This document shows, piece by piece, positions 22,901 through 35,690 of a stretch of DNA of 64,000 nt (position 1 is the stretch's first letter; each line of letters begins with the position of its first letter). This stretch comes from Edaphochlamys debaryana (taxonomy: Eukaryota > Chlorophyta > Chlorophyceae > Chlamydomonadales), in NCBI GenBank assembly GCA_016858145.1, contig JAEHOE010000006.1, positions 1,364,001 to 1,428,000 of the forward strand, read 5' to 3'. The translations under genes were made by a program, and so were the position numbers. The notes under the pieces were generated by a model, which did no database searches, had not been told where the DNA came from, and saw only the letters and a list, made by a program, of their open reading frames with translations.

Positions 22901-24575
22901 CCACCCGGACAGCCCTCAAGCCCTCAACACAGCAACCAGCTGCATACTACATGCCATAAGAGCGGAGTCCAACGCAAGGGCGCAGCGGCCCTGCGCTCTT
23001 TCAGTGGGGACGATGCGTACCCCGTGAGCTAGACCTGCACCTCACAAAGGTTTGCGAGTGCCGCTGCCAGGCTATGCCTATAAGAAGGTCTTGGTACACA
23101 CAGTGTCAGGCTCAGCCGGTGTGGCTCAGTCGCACGAGCTGTTTTGCGGCTAGTCGCCTACTAAGTTGATAGTGTGCCATCAGAGGCTCAACTCTGCTAG
23201 TGGTTCTGGTACGTAATGGAAGACTGGACCCCGGCGGACCGTCCGGATTGCATTGCGAGCTGCGCCACGTCAAAACGTGAACGGCTGAACATCAATACAT
23301 TCTTCGTGCGGTGCTTTATACCACACTGACCCACCCTTTGCCTAGGTGCGTGCGGCGGACTGGATGTAGTCATGCGAGCGAAAGTCGACATTTTTTGCTC
23401 GTCGGGGCGAGAAATACAATGGCACGAGGAGTACCGGGAGGTATGGCACTCGAGTCATCGGGCCGGCTCATTGCAGGTTGCGGTCGCTCGCCTCTGCTCG
23501 GGCCCTTTGGGTCCTGCGCTCTGCCAGCTCTCGCGTTGGCCAGTGGTGATGCTTGTCAATTTCATGGGTTCAATGCGGGTTTGAGGGCACAAAGGGACAG
23601 AAGGCCAACTGGCAGGACAGTTGCTGGTGCCCAACTCGAAACCCCTTCCACATTTCGAGGACTGTTGGCGCTGGGTTCGCGAGAGAGCACGCCCCAGTCC
23701 GAGACAAGGGTGGCTGAAGGCTCTGGAGGGCTCTAGCGGCGGGCGCCCTACAGGAGGCGCAGGCTTAAGGGGCTTAGGTGTCCCGCCACGAGTGCTTCCA
23801 GCGATCCAGCCAGGGGCGCCTCTCCTTGAGGCTTAATGACTTGGTGGTGGTGGCGGGGATTCTGTGCCGCTGCTTGGCTTGTCGGCTGTATGGCGCTGCT
23901 TGTGTGCTGTGGTGTGTGCGGTACGGGGCGCGGGCCCCTCTCCCTGGGATCATGTGGCGCGGCTGTAGGTGTCTTGGGCCCCCCACACACAGCACAGACC
24001 GAATACCGGCGCAGGCATCTGCCTGTTGGCGACGCCTGCCGCTGGGTAGGGTGGGTTCGCAGCCCGCAAAGGGCGCGTGTGCTGAGGGCTCGCGCCGTTC
24101 GAGCCTTAGGCTGGAGCACGGTGCCTGGTCGCCTCCACCCCCCCATCCCCCGCCGTCTTCACCCTGGCTACGCTGATCGGCCCCTTAGAGTACAGTGCCC
24201 CCAGCCCCCCACCGCCTGACTCCTGTATGAGTTGCACGTATAACACTTTCACGTGGCTTGGGGCTTGGCCGTGTGGCCGTACGCACCAATCCCTCACCAA
24301 TCCCTACACCCGTATTTACTCCGTGTTCCACCGATGCACCACGGCACCAGTCTGCAATATCATGGTCGGCGGCCGCAGCACCCGAAACCGAGTAGGAGTA
24401 GGCTTAAAGCAAAATGCAATGCGCACAAGGGTTGACTGACTTCTTAACGCAGAAGGTCCTTTCGCCACTGCCTTAAAGAGTCACACGTACCGCACTGCCT
24501 TAAACAGGTATCACGAGGTATGGCGTCCCCACCTCATCCGTGTGACCCCCACCCATTGCTGCTGGTTTGTGGAAG
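22901..24575. other. Intergenic: TTLL 3' region and MYB-gene promoter
   Basis: Between two leftward genes, this 1.7 kb should contain the TTLL 3' UTR and the upstream region of the MYB gene. No phase-consistent coding exons, RNA genes or repeats of note were found, and no minus-strand TGTAA was seen for the TTLL transcript. Confidence 0.4.
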
Positions 24576-27500
24576 CTACTGCTGTGCCACTCTTCGGCCG
24601 GTCACCGTCAGGGCCTTACGATTGAGCGATGCAAGGGCCGCATTCCTGAGCTGGCTGTCTAAATCCAAGCCGGGCGAGAGCCCCGCCGCCGTGAATGACA
24701 GCCCCTCGATGCCGGCTTGGAGCGCCCCCACCCCAACCCCCACTCCCGCCACCATCCCAGCGCCGCCACCCCGCCCCGGCCCCGTCGCGTACCCCAGCCC
24801 TACTGCGTGCGCCCCCGGCCCGCTGGCTGCTGCCGCAAGCGCTGTGTTGAGGCGCGCCGCAGCACCGCTGGGTCCCCCCTTGCCAACGCCCGCAGGCGAG
24901 CCGCCGCCAGCACGTCCAGACCCCGGGCCGCCGCCGGGCCGCATGCCCGGGCTGCCGCCGGGGGCTGGGTACACCGGCAGCCGCGTCCCCGGCCCCGCCC
25001 CGCTCACGCCGCCGTGCCCGGCGGCTCCCGAACCTGCGGCTGCTGCTGCCGCCGCCGCCGCCGCCGCACCGGAGGTGCTTCCAGACGTGAACGAGCGCTG
25101 CCGCTGTGCGCCGGCGTGCGAGGCGGCCGACCAGTGCCGGCCGGCCCCACCCCCGGCCCCGGGCCCGCCGCCATACGCCATGCCCGGCGGCGGCCCGGCG
25201 CCAGCGTCGGGCATGCTGAGGGGCTGGTACATGACACCCGGGCCGCTGCCGTCGTCCGTTGGCAGATAGTCGTCCTCGCCCCGCCGCAGCGCCTGGGACG
25301 CCGCCCCGCGAGCCGTAAGCGCCAGGGGCACGGCTGCGGGGGCACGGGCGGTCTTGTACACACGGCCCGAGGAGGAGGCCGCCCCGGGGCCCTCGCCGGC
25401 AGAGCCGGGGGCCGCCAGCGCGCCGGCTGCGGCAGGCAGCGTGCCGGAACCCGGGGACGTGGGCGCCGGGGGGTTGCTGGTGCTGCGTATGAGCTTGGAG
25501 CTCGCTACCGGTCCAACCATCAGCGGCCCCGGCCCCGGCCCGCCCATGCCCTGAGGCATCAGCATGTGGGGCGCGTGGCCGAGCATGCCGAGCAAGTGCA
25601 TGTCGGCGCTCGTGTAGCCGCCACCGCCCGTGCCCACAAGCGGCGGCGGCAGCCCGCCCAACGGCGACGGCGACCGCCGCGCTCCGCCCGACGATGTGGG
25701 TCGGAGGCCGTTGCCTGCGCTGAGCGGCCGGGGCCGGGAGTTGAGGTGGGGCATGGCCGTGCCGCCGTCGTGGCCGCCGGCGGCTGTGGATGCCGCACCC
25801 ATGCCTCCGTCCCAGAAGGCCGCTGCAAGGTGCTTGTGGCTGCCGGCCACGCCCACGGACGCTAGGGCAGCTGCTGCGACAGCGGCGGCGGTGGCCCCTG
25901 CTGCGCCTGGCTGAAGCTTGTCCCGTAGGCTTGCAGAGGCGGAAGGCGGTCGGCTGCCGGTGAGGCCGAGCCCCCGCCCCGGCCCCGGCCCATACCCGGC
26001 TTCACCCGATCCCGAGCCGAGGTCCGGGTATCTTTCGCCTGCACAGAAAGGAACGAGCGGCGGGTGAACGATGAAGACGTCACGGCTGAACGTGCAGGCT
26101 AGTCCCCGGCTGGACCGTGCCTGAAAGCTACCTGGCGCAGTTGCGCTAGCTGACAAAGTCCACCCGCCACCCGCGCAGCCCCGCCATGCCCATCTGCCCA
26201 CCGTGCCCCCCTTCCTCCCTCCCTCCCACCTGCAGCTCCGGCAGCCTCCAGTGCGCTGCTGTGGGCGTGTCTGACGTGGCCACGAGCAGAGCCAGCGGCG
26301 GAGACGGCTCCGCCGGGGTGCGGGTGGGAGAGTGCGGCGGCGGCCTGCTGAAGCTGCTGGAGCTGGAGGAGGGCTGCGCGGTCGGCCCCGCCGCTGCCGC
26401 TGACAGCGCCGACGCCGAGCGCCCGGCCGGCGCCCCCGGCCCCGCCCCCGCCTGCGGGACCTCCCGGAGCGAAGCCCGGCGCGGGTGAAGCCGCGCGGGC
26501 GCCGCTAGCCGAGGCCCCACGGCCTGTTGCGACGAGGTCGGGCCCGAGGCCGGCGCCGGTCCCGGGCCAATCACCGCCCTCAGATGCCCCGGCGGTGCCG
26601 CCGGCTCCTCCGCCTCCGCCCGCTCGTGAAGCGGCGGAGGCGGGCCGTCGTGGGGCCCCCAGAAAGGGGTGCGGGGGCAAAGCCCCCTGTGTTTGTAGTT
26701 GTTGGTTCAAAGCCAGCTGCTGTTGCTGCTGGTGGTGTGCTAGGAGCTGCGCCGCCGACACCTGGTGTGGGTGCTGGTGGTGCGCGCTCGTACGGCCGCC
26801 GTTGGCCGGTGACCCCGACCGCGACCCTCCTCCGTTCCCGCCGGCCCCGGCTGCGGACCGGGCCACGTGTCCCGAGTACAGCCTCCCGCCCGCCGCCTGC
26901 ATGTGCTGCTGCACCGCAGACGCCAGGTAGTCTTGCGCCGGCCCGCCCGTACTGAGAGCCGACACGGGGCGGCTGCTGGCGGCGCTGCCAGCGCCGTCGC
27001 TCCGCTCGCCGTACACTTCCGACCCGCGTGCGCCGCCGCCGTACTGCTGGTGGTACTGCTGGTACAGCAGTGCGGCGTCGTACTGGTACCCGGCGGGCAT
27101 GAGGGGCACGTAGTGGGGCGGCTGCGCGGTCAGCTGGCCGGGCGGGTAGCCGCCCGGCGCGTAGGGGCCGGCCCCCATCGGTCCCATGTAGGGCGGCGGA
27201 TTGAGGTAGGCGGGCAGGGGGGGCTGCTGTGCCTGCTGCGCCTGCTGCTGCTGCGCCTGCTGCTGCGCCTTGATCCTGCGCCGCTCCACGGCCATCTGGG
27301 CCAGCTTGTCGCGCAGGGCCCGCTGCTTGAGCCGCTCGGCCTTCTGGGACTCGGTCTCCGTGTCCTCCTGCGCAGAGGGAAAGGTCAGCGACAGGGGGGA
27401 CAGGTGGAGTTAAAAGGCGGAGGGTGGTGGAGGGTGCAGGTAGGAAAGCCTCAGCACGGCTTCTAATAGAGGGCAAGAGGGAGGGGGCGGCCGCGGCGCG

Positions 27501-30500
27501 CACCTTGCGCTTCTTGTCGTCCGAGGGCGCGGGCTTGCTGCGCGCCTGGAAGGAGGCCTGGTACACCTCGTTGGCGCCCTGGCGTAGGCGGAGGCGTGTG
27601 CGAGTGGGGTGTCGGAGTAAGCGGCGGGCATGCATGAGTGGGTATTTGCGCTCCGCGGGTTGAGGCTGGAAGGGCGTACGGTGGCACGCAATCCCTCTCC
27701 ATCTGCGCCTATACACCGTCTGCAGGCCCCCACCTTTAGCAGCTCCTCGTACAGCGCCTGCTTGGCGGGGTCGGGCGAGGGGAAGATGCGCGTGAAGTTT
27801 CCGCTGTGCTTGGCCTCGTAGCGCTCGCGAGCGGCCAGCACCTTGGCCCTGCAGGAGTGAGATAGGGCAGGCAAGAGCGCGGGCGGGTCGCAACATTCAG
27901 CATTCACAGCAGCAGCACTGGAGCGGCAGGGGCGTGGTGTGCAGCAAAGGCACGTGGGTAAGGCACGGTGCAGGCTCGGGGCTGTCCCGCACGCCCGCGC
28001 CCTCGCACGCACACGCACCTCCATGCCTCGTACTCCTCCGGCGTGCGCGGCTTCACGAAGGCCGCCGACTGCGCCGCAGACTGCGCAGCGCCCGCGCCGG
28101 GGCCCGCGCTCGCCTCCTCGCCGTCGCCCGCCCCCGTGCCGCCACCTCCCTTCTCCCGCTCGCCCTTGTCCCTGGCCTCCCCCTTATCGCCGCCGCCGGC
28201 CGCCCCCGCGCCCGCTCCTCCTCCGCCCGCTCCCGCTCCGCCTCCGGCTCCGCCAGCGCCGCCCAGCGGCCCGCCCGAGCGCACGGGCGGCGCCTTCTTG
28301 ACGTGCATGGGCTCCAGCAGGCGGCTGGTGGCGGCGCGCCGCTCCGCCTTCTTGGTCTTGGCGATCAGCTTGGGGTCGACGCGCACCTGCCGGAGCCGAC
28401 GCGGACACGGTTCGTGGCGCACGACGCGTCAGGGCATTCTTCAGGGCGAGGTCTGGCTCCGCGTGTGCGACTGTCGCGCGAGCGACAGCAACTGTATTTG
28501 ACTTCGCCGCCCCGTCAAACGTAACAGCAGGGCCGCTAGAGTCTAGAAGCCGGACGTCTTTCTCCGCCCCTAGTCGCTCCCTGCTCCGCCCCAGCCCCCA
28601 ACCCTAACCCCAATCCCCATCCTCAGCCCCACCAGCTCGATGGTCTGCGTGATGAGCTCCTCCTTGATGGTCAGGTCCAGGGGCGAGTCGATGTTGAACG
28701 AGGGCGAGTGGTTGACCTCGATCAGCCAGGGCCGGTAGGCGTCGTCCAGCATGACGTCATAGCCCAGGATCTCGAAGCAGCTGGGGAGAGGGGAGGAAGG
28801 TGGACAAGGCAGCGTCGTCGTGGTGGGAAGGAAAGCCAGCGCAAGCCCAACGTAATATGTCAAACATGGGGATGGGGATGGGGATGGGGATGGGGATGGG
28901 GATGGGGATGGGGACGGGCGCGCGGCGCACCTGAAGCCGTCGTTGTCCGGCGGCAGCACGGAGCGGTAGTTGTTGCGCAGGATGGGCTGCACGCTGCACA
29001 GCGACTTGATGATCAGGTCCGCGATGTCGCCCCAAACCTGGTCGTAGCTGTGGCCTGCGGAGCCAGAGAGAAGCGCCGCGCCAAGTGCCGGTGTGAGACG
29101 GCGTGGGTTAGCGGCCGTGCAGCGTGCGGGACCGACTGAGGGACGCGGCTGCGCTGCGCATGGACATAGCACGGCGGCCCTTGGTCTTCCCCGCCACCCA
29201 CCCGTGGAGTTAATGTAGTGCTTGAGCTGCGCGAGGCACCACTTGCTGGCGTCCCCCTCCTCGTCGTTGGCGGCGGAGGCGGCCACGAAGGCCTCGTTCT
29301 TCTTGTTAACTGGGTGGGGAGGGGGTGGGAGGGGCGTGGCGGCGACGGGCCGGTGTTTGCCAGAACAAACGTCGTCGCAGCCGCTACATGCTGCCAGCGC
29401 ACAGCGCCTGACCGGGGCCCGACAGCGCTGCGAGTGCTAGGGCGCTGCGAGCGCACCCCCTCGCCCCAACAAGGGACCCCGCAGGGCCCCCTCCCGCCCG
29501 CACCTGCGTAGTTGGTGAGGTGCATGAAGGCCACGTCCAGGTTGGAGGCCTTGGGCGGGGAGTACTTCTCGGTGCAGAACCTGGGGGCGGGCCGCAATAC
29601 TGGTCATGGCCTCGCCGAGGGCACGGCCTGACCCGATCACGGCCGGGGCCACCCCACACAAAGCGCAACTGCGACTGACCGTATCGCTTACGGAGCCAGG
29701 CGCACCATGCCGTCCTCTGAGACAGCCCACACTGCCCCAACCAAGCCCTCGCGACCTCGCGCACTCCCTTGCGTTGCACTTATGTTCTCAACCCTCATCG
29801 AGCCCGCCCCGCCCCACCCCGCCCCGCACCTGGCCAGCCCCTCGTGGAACAGGAACACGCGCATGGGGTCGCAGCTGAGCACCAGCGCGTAGATGCGCAG
29901 GTCGAACTTGTAGCCGTGGATGAGCAGCGGGTTGACCAGGTAGTGCTGAGCCACGATGTTGGGCGTCGCCATCTCGTTCAGCACACGCGTCACGACCTGC
30001 ACAACATAGCGCGGCACGGCACGGCAGACGGCACGCGTGAGTGCGTCGGTAGCTGGGGCTCGTGTTCTGCGCGCGGCTCCCGGCAAGCTACCGGTACGCG
30101 CGGATGTCCTTTCAAGTCATCCTTTTTGCCTTCCCCACCCTCCACCGGAACGCCCTCCGCACCTCCTCCTTGCCGCCCTGCACCAGGCGGATGCCGCGGC
30201 CCTGGCAGCCTGCGTCCGGCTTGAGGATGTAGACCTGCTTCTTGCCGCGGGAGCGGATGTCGGCCATGAACTCCTGCGCGCGGGCGGACGGGGGGCGTGG
30301 CCTTGGGGTGCTGAGAGGAGCAGGCAGAGGCGGGCGGGGGAGGCCGGGTGGTGCCTGCACCTAGCGGACACTGTGCAGGCGGACGGGAAGGATCGGGGTG
30401 CGCTCCCACCCCCTTAGCCCACGCCTGTGCTACACTCGGGACGCGGCCGCACCTCTCGGTCCGTGGGCAGGGTGAAGGTCCTTGGGAAGAAGTCGTAGTG

Positions 30501-32176
30501 CTGCGGGAAGTGGCGCGCCATCTTCATGAGGTTGCGCGCCATGGCCCGCTTGCGGCAGATCTCCAGCATGCCGCTGAAGTGGTTGATCTTCTGCGCTCGG
30601 CGAGACCAGCGGGCGGGGGCAGCGCGTGCTCGGTACAGGCTACCGTTGCGCATCCCGGCATCCGTGTGTAACAGCGTGCAGCCCCTCGGCCCCCCCCGCG
30701 TGCGCCGACCACGCGCTGGTACGCTCAGACCTCGGGTAGGGGCCCGGATCGCCGGAACGGCAGCCAGCGGAGCGCACGTGCGTGCGACAGCTGCCCCAGG
30801 ACTCCAGACCCGAGCAGCGCAGCCACACGACCCCGGCATAGCCCGCGCGACGTAGGGTCGCGTGTTGCTGCTGGCAGATCTGCCCCGCACTGCCCCGGCA
30901 CGGGAGCCCCGGCACAGGAGTGCCGCTGCCCGGTGTCCGGGCGCGGCCCCGAGCGGTCCCTTGCGCGCATCGGCCGCCTGCACAAGCCCCTGGCACCCCT
31001 CTCTCCAGAGTGCAGAGTCCAGACGCACGCCAGCAGGGGCTGAGCGTGACGGGCTTAACGAGCGCTCGCCTTCTCAGGACTGCAGCTGGGCTCTCCCCCT
31101 CAACGCGGGTGAAGACGGGGAGGCCCCGCAAGGCCTACTCCTCCCGGCCGCCAGCAGCTCAGCTCCATGAAGCGCCGGCTTTGCCTCTCGATGCTTCTGT
31201 GGCTTAGGGCTGTGAAGCCCTCGCACCCTCGCTGGCATCTGCCCAGCCAGGCATCTCTGCAGCCCCCTGGACATTGGCTGACGTGTCGCCGCAAGGGGCA
31301 TCCCTGACATCCTGCGTCCTAGCAGGTGCGTGCTGCCTGAAAGCCTCCGGGCCCTCCCCCCAAAGGGAATCAGCTCTAGTTTTCGCACCTGCACGCGTGT
31401 CAGCTTCATGATCCGTTCGATGCTCACAGACGTGTCGGTCCAGTAGAGCTACAGACAGGCAGGGCGTGCTTGTCAACTCGCGGTCTAGGCCCACGGGCAT
31501 TGCTTTGCACGCATGGAATCAGGCCTGCCTGCAACCGGGGGGCACGCACCTCCCAGTCCTCGTCGTCGCCAACCTCCTTCCAGCCCAGCTTGCGCTGAAC
31601 GATCCGAACTGTTGCAGGGGTTGAGGGGGTCCGTCAGCGGTACACTCCCCGTGCGAGCTCCCTCCCGGAGGTTCTGTACCCTCATGCGGGGGGTAGCCGT
31701 ACCCTCCATCGCCACTTCCACCCTCCTGCCCAGGTTGAGGGGAACCGTGCCCCCCTCTCGCCGTGGGGTCCTCGCTCAGCACTCACGGACTTCATACTTG
31801 CACGCTGACAGGTTGATCCGAATAGGCGGGAGCTGCTTCTTCCGTTTCCCTTTGAGCTTCTTTTTGCTGCAAAAGTTCAAGGACGGGGCAGGTAGCGGAA
31901 GGGGGAAGGGGTGGATGGGGGAAAAGGGGTGGTGCGCCGGGCGAGGGGATGCGCCGGGCATGTCCACACATGTTGACGTCGGGAGCGACCTGGGGAGGAA
32001 CGACCAGACCTCCCCTCCCGGCTCGCGCCTACCCCTCACCTGTCGACCTCCGTCGGTGGGGGCGGCTCCTCTTTTCTCCGCTCCGGGAGTCGCTGAGCGA
32101 ACTGCTCCGCATTCTGCTCCTCCTGCTCGCCTAGCTCCTCGACCTCTCCCAGTTCTTCTTCATAGTCCCGGTCCAT
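24576..32176 (-). CDS. Tubulin tyrosine ligase-like polyglutamylase (TTLL6/13-like)
   Basis: Sixteen exons join in phase to 1,455 residues: 32176-32040, 31866-31787, 31608-31550, 31448-31389, 30590-30453, 30273-30163, 29996-29830, 29580-29504, 29309-29202, 29054-28931, 28780-28633, 28386-28019, 27848-27734, 27578-27504, 27367-26230, 26038-24576. The TTL ATP-grasp core spans about residues 60-405: [30 protein letters not shown], the ATP site [11 protein letters not shown] (Lys176), [15 protein letters not shown] and the Mg/ATP motif EVNHSPSF (Glu375, Asn377). Motif wording matches TTLL6/TTLL13, which add glutamate chains to tubulin on axonemes and other stable microtubules. The acidic, Glu-rich N-terminus starts at an ATG with A at -3 and G at +4. 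About 1,050 C-terminal residues are Gly/Ala/Pro/Gln-rich and probably disordered, with a basic Lys/Glu/Gln helix near 605-640 that might bind microtubules. The catalytic family is certain; specificity (initiating or elongating, alpha or beta tubulin) is not. Confidence 0.95.
28588..28632 (-). repeat. G-tract cluster at start of TTLL intron 11
   Basis: On the transcript strand the intron begins with five or more GGG/GGGG tracts separated by 2-5 bases, immediately after the CTG/GTGGGG donor, fitting a G-quadruplex pattern. It includes one TTAGGG-like unit but is not a telomere array. Confidence 0.65.
28868..28915 (+). repeat. (GGGGAT)n hexanucleotide microsatellite in TTLL intron 10
   Basis: Seven perfect GGGGAT units are followed by one GGGGAC. 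The G-rich strand is antisense to the TTLL transcript. The Pro-Ser open frame across it on the minus strand is intronic. Confidence 0.95.
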
Positions 32177-32566
32177 TTGCAGCTAGCGGCTAGTGGACCA
32201 GGCCGCGCGCATGACCGGGGTCGCAGAGCGCCTCGCGCACACGGCGCCAACGGCGCCACGGTGGCTTGTATCTCATGCGTCTCAGAGTGTCAGTCTAAGG
32301 TGATGGGCAAGAAAAGGCAAAGCAGAACCCGACGCTAGGGCAGCTGGGTTCTCTGGGTTAGCGCTTGTTGCTTGTTAACGTCTACGCAGTGTAATAGCCT
32401 GAGAGTCACCTGGCTGACGTTGCAGGGGGGACAGACGTGGGCTTGCGGGGCGACCTGATGAAGGCGTTGATGCCATGCCTCTTCGGGCGCTTCCGCCACG
32501 CCCTCGCACTGTCCAGCCATACAGCAGCCACCCGCTCCCACAAAACAACCACAGACCACATCAGAA
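32177..32566. promoter_or_regulatory. Divergent TTLL / CHCHD2-like promoter interval
   Basis: 390 bp separate the two start codons, which point away from each other. No TATA box or obvious motif was recognised; the call rests on orientation. Confidence 0.5.
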
Positions 32567-33843
32567 ATGGCCCGCAACCGCTCCGGTGAGCAGGCTCACG
32601 CGTTGCAACAAGCACGCTCTTTGCTAGGCGCTTTCCGGGGTTGCAGCGTTGCAGATGGACTCCTAGCTTCCCATTTCTGGTCCTAGGCGTGGAAGGCCTC
32701 CCCTGACCCCAGCCCTGTCGAAATCCCTCGCAGCCCCGGCACCGGCTCGTTCTGCCTCTGCTGCGGCTTCCCGGCCGCGGCCTGCGGCGTCCTCCCCGCC
32801 CCCGCCGTCGCCGCCGCCCCACAGCGCTCAGCCTACTACGGCAGCGGCGCCTGCCTCGTCCGGAGGCTGGTTCTCGCGCCCGGCTGCCCCTCAGGCGCCC
32901 GCGCCGATGGCCGCACCTCGTAAGTCGGTTAGCTTTCGGTCTGTAGCCCATCACATCAGTGTCACACGGGAACGGTCTTAACCACGTGGTATGTTCTGCT
33001 GCTGCGACTGAAGATCCTTCCCGACGGATGCCCATCCGCTTTGCCTGCCCCTCCTCAGAATCGGCCCCTCCTCCGGCGGTGGCTTCGGGTGGTGGTGGCG
33101 GCATCATGTCGGGCCTGATTGGCACTGTCGTCCAGGGTGAGGATGGGAGGCGTGCTTCGTGATGCTTCGCGGGGTACCGCCAACGCATATACCGATTATG
33201 CTGGAACCGATAACGAGAGTTACACGCCGAACAACAATAGCGAGCACTGAAGCGGCTGATGCCGAACTGGCGCTCGCGACTGCCAGGCTTCTCTAAAGGC
33301 CCAGCTGGGCCCAGTGGTGCGTCGTTGGCAGCCGTGCTTGAGCCTGGGCAGCGGGGAGGGGGGGCTTCGAGCAGTTCGATAGACGCGAGATGCGGTGGGG
33401 GGACGGGTCTTTGGAGGAGGGCAATGCCCAAACACAGGGCCGTCCCACAAGGGACGGGATGCATGGCTGGACTGCTTGCTGCATCCCGTTCTTTGCTCAC
33501 GGTCTATCCGTGCCTGATGCCTTTTCACCCGTTCTCACCGCCCCTACTGCGCCCCTCTCTGATCAACGCAGGCGCTGCTCTGGGCACGGGTAGCGCCATC
33601 GCCCACCGCGCCGTGGACTCGTTCATGGGTCCGCGCACGGTTGTGCACGAGCACCAGGGCGCGCCGGCTCCCGCCCCGGCGGCCCCGGCGGCCGCAGCGC
33701 CCATGGCGATGCCGACCGCTGAGGGCCCCTGCGGTGGCCAGGTGAAGGCCTTCGCGGAGTGCATGTCCAAGCAGAACGGAGACATGGGCGCCTGCCAGTG
33801 GTACTTCGACATGATGCAGCAGTGCAAGCTGGGCCAGGCGTAA
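32567..33843 (+). CDS. CHCHD2/CHCHD10 (MIX17)-family twin-CX9C mitochondrial protein
   Basis: Four exons (32567-32585, 32734-32919, 33059-33136, 33572-33843) join in phase to 184 residues. The C-terminal CHCH fold has the twin CX9C pattern: Cys148-x9-Cys158 and Cys169-x9-Cys179 (CGGQVKAFAEC and CQWYFDMMQQC). A Gly-rich hydrophobic segment (about 80-106, IMSGLIGTVVQGAALGTGSA) precedes it, as in CHCHD2 and CHCHD10. The first 70 residues are Arg/Ser/Ala/Pro-rich without acidic residues, fitting a mitochondrial targeting region. Members are imported into the intermembrane space, oxidised by Mia40, and support cristae and respiratory function. The start ATG has a good context (GAAATGGCC). Exon 1 is only 19 nt. 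Length matches the family. Confidence 0.95.
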
Positions 33844-35690
33844 GCTTCTGTGCGGCAGCAGGATGAAAGGCTTGTAGGAGGTTACCGAAATAACCGGCCT
33901 GATACCTATGTCCGGGGTCTGTGTCGGCAAGCCGGTTTGCCGGTTGAGCGTGAGGGACAGCTATGCGTGCTGGATTGCGGTCGGACGTTAAGTAGGTGGC
34001 TTATGCGTTTTACAGAAGTGGCTCGTCACCTGGGCTGTGAGTGAGTCGATGGTGAGGCTCAGGGCGAACTGGCGTGGGCTTGAGCGGCCAGCGTTTTGCG
34101 GCCGTGAGCGACCCATGGACGGCTGGCACTTGCTGGTAGACAGGGGTGCTGGCAAGCTATTCTTCTTCTTCTTCTCGGGATCCCATCCGGGAGTCCCTTT
34201 AGGCTGATGATATGCGGACTGTAACATACAGGTAAAGGTCTGCCAAGATCTGCACCGGTGCTGAGCTCCGGGGTAGCTCTGTTCTGCGGGCACAGCAAGA
34301 TCGGGAAGGCCTGGCGTGAGCCCCTCCAGAGTCCAGACGGACAGAATTCACTCGCGCGGACCATCAGTAGAGTCCTGTACAGGTTCCTCGTGCAGCTCAG
34401 CGGACCGCCGGCGGTAACATAGAACCTACAAGGCCTGAAAGTGACCCTGTGAAGTGTGTATGGGGGTGCATCATCCAACCCCCTCGCCTTGCCTTTCCTG
34501 CCCCTCCACGGCCTCCAGTCACAAAGCGGGTAGGGGCACTGAACTACAGAGGCAAGAGCCAAGAGGGCGGGGCCAAGGCGCCGTGCATTCATGTCCCACA
34601 GCCCAGCCATTTGGTGCACGGGTGGACGAGCCTGGGGCCTGGGGACAAGCAGTCCTGGGGAAGGATTCGCAGGACAGCGCTGGGGGAATGGGAAACAGGG
34701 ACGAGGTTACGCTGGGGGGCTGAGGAAGGACAGCGCAGCTGCGCGACTCGCCGCGGCACCGGGGAAGGGGGCACTGACTGCAGAGGCAAAGGCGAGAAGT
34801 CGCGTGGATGAGCGGGAGGGGGGGGGAAGGGGACCATCCGGTCATGCGCGACCACGTCGCGGACACCCAAGCGATACTCGCCCCTTTCATAAGTCTTTGC
34901 ACACACACGCGCAGCAAACAGATATCAAACCGCTTATAGCCAGCTGCAGTAGGAGACACACTGACGCTTGCTCAAGCATTCGCCTATAGAAGCGCGACGG
35001 GCGCAGCGGTGGTAGGAAACAGAGAACAAGCTGCTTATGTGGCCAGGGAACGCCATGTAGCTGAGCCCCGCGGCGTGGACAACCCCGCCAAGCGGAATGG
35101 GCAGCGCCTGCAGCCGCAGAGCGGCCGCTGGGGGATCATCATTTCCTGTGCCCGTGGAGGTGCACGGGGCGGGGTTAGCAAGTCCAGGTAAGCGGTTTAA
35201 GGGCACATGCGCTTCGCATTCGCGTCGCGGTTCTGTTTAGGGACACTCGCCTGACTCCCCTCTGCTTGCGACTACTCTCTGCTACGCACTACCACAGCAG
35301 GGTATTCTGCGGGAGAAGCGGGACCTACAGGTCACGAGCTGCATGCTTCCCCTCGCCTACACAGCGCGTACGTAAGTGCCTGTTTAGAGTCACGCCTGGT
35401 ACGTGTTGGATATGGAGCAGCCCGGCCAGGCTGTGCCCGGTCCGTCAGCCGGGGACTGGCTGAACTTGTCCTAGGGTGCTGGGAGCGCAGCGCTGGACGG
35501 GAGTCGAACCCGAACTCCCTGTGGCCTCGGTGAGCGCACAGGGGCCCAACCCCCACCGCCACCCCACCACCGACGGTGACTGGTTGGCCCCGTGCAGTGG
35601 GGACAGGGCGGTGCCGGCCAGCTGTGATGATATGGAGAGGGCCCGGGCAAACAACCCTCTTCCCACCCCCACCCCCTTGCGCACCGGCAG
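33844..35690. other. Intergenic with possible unresolved 5' exons of the next gene
   Basis: The left part is the CHCHD2-like 3' UTR, with a TGTAA at 34220. Farther right, small open segments flanked by plausible splice signals (for instance 35302-35333 reading QGILREKRDLQ, and a frame ending at a GTAAGC donor near 35188) could be upstream exons of the gene ending at 36664, but no start codon or consistent phase chain could be fixed. No RNA genes were identified. Confidence 0.35.
34220..34224 (+). terminator. Candidate TGTAA polyadenylation signal for CHCHD2-like gene
   Basis: TGTAA lies 377 bases after the stop codon, a normal 3' UTR length for volvocine genes. Confidence 0.45.

Noticed and set aside
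24520..25865. Plus-strand frames of 249 and 382 codons opposite the TTLL last exon
   Set aside because: Shadows of the Gly/Ala/Pro-rich tail. The minus frame is continuous to its stop and in phase with the upstream TTLL exons.
28868..28915. A Pro-Ser repeat peptide in the minus frame, as if part of the TTLL protein
   Set aside because: It is the translation of the (GGGGAT)n microsatellite inside intron 10; splice sites on both sides remove it and restore the TTL core.
35490..35520. tRNA-like B-box (GGTTCGACTCC on the minus strand) hinting at a tRNA or tRNA-derived SINE
   Set aside because: A four-base-pair T-arm can be drawn, but no matching acceptor stem, anticodon arm or convincing A-box could be placed upstream. 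Treated as chance or a degraded relic.
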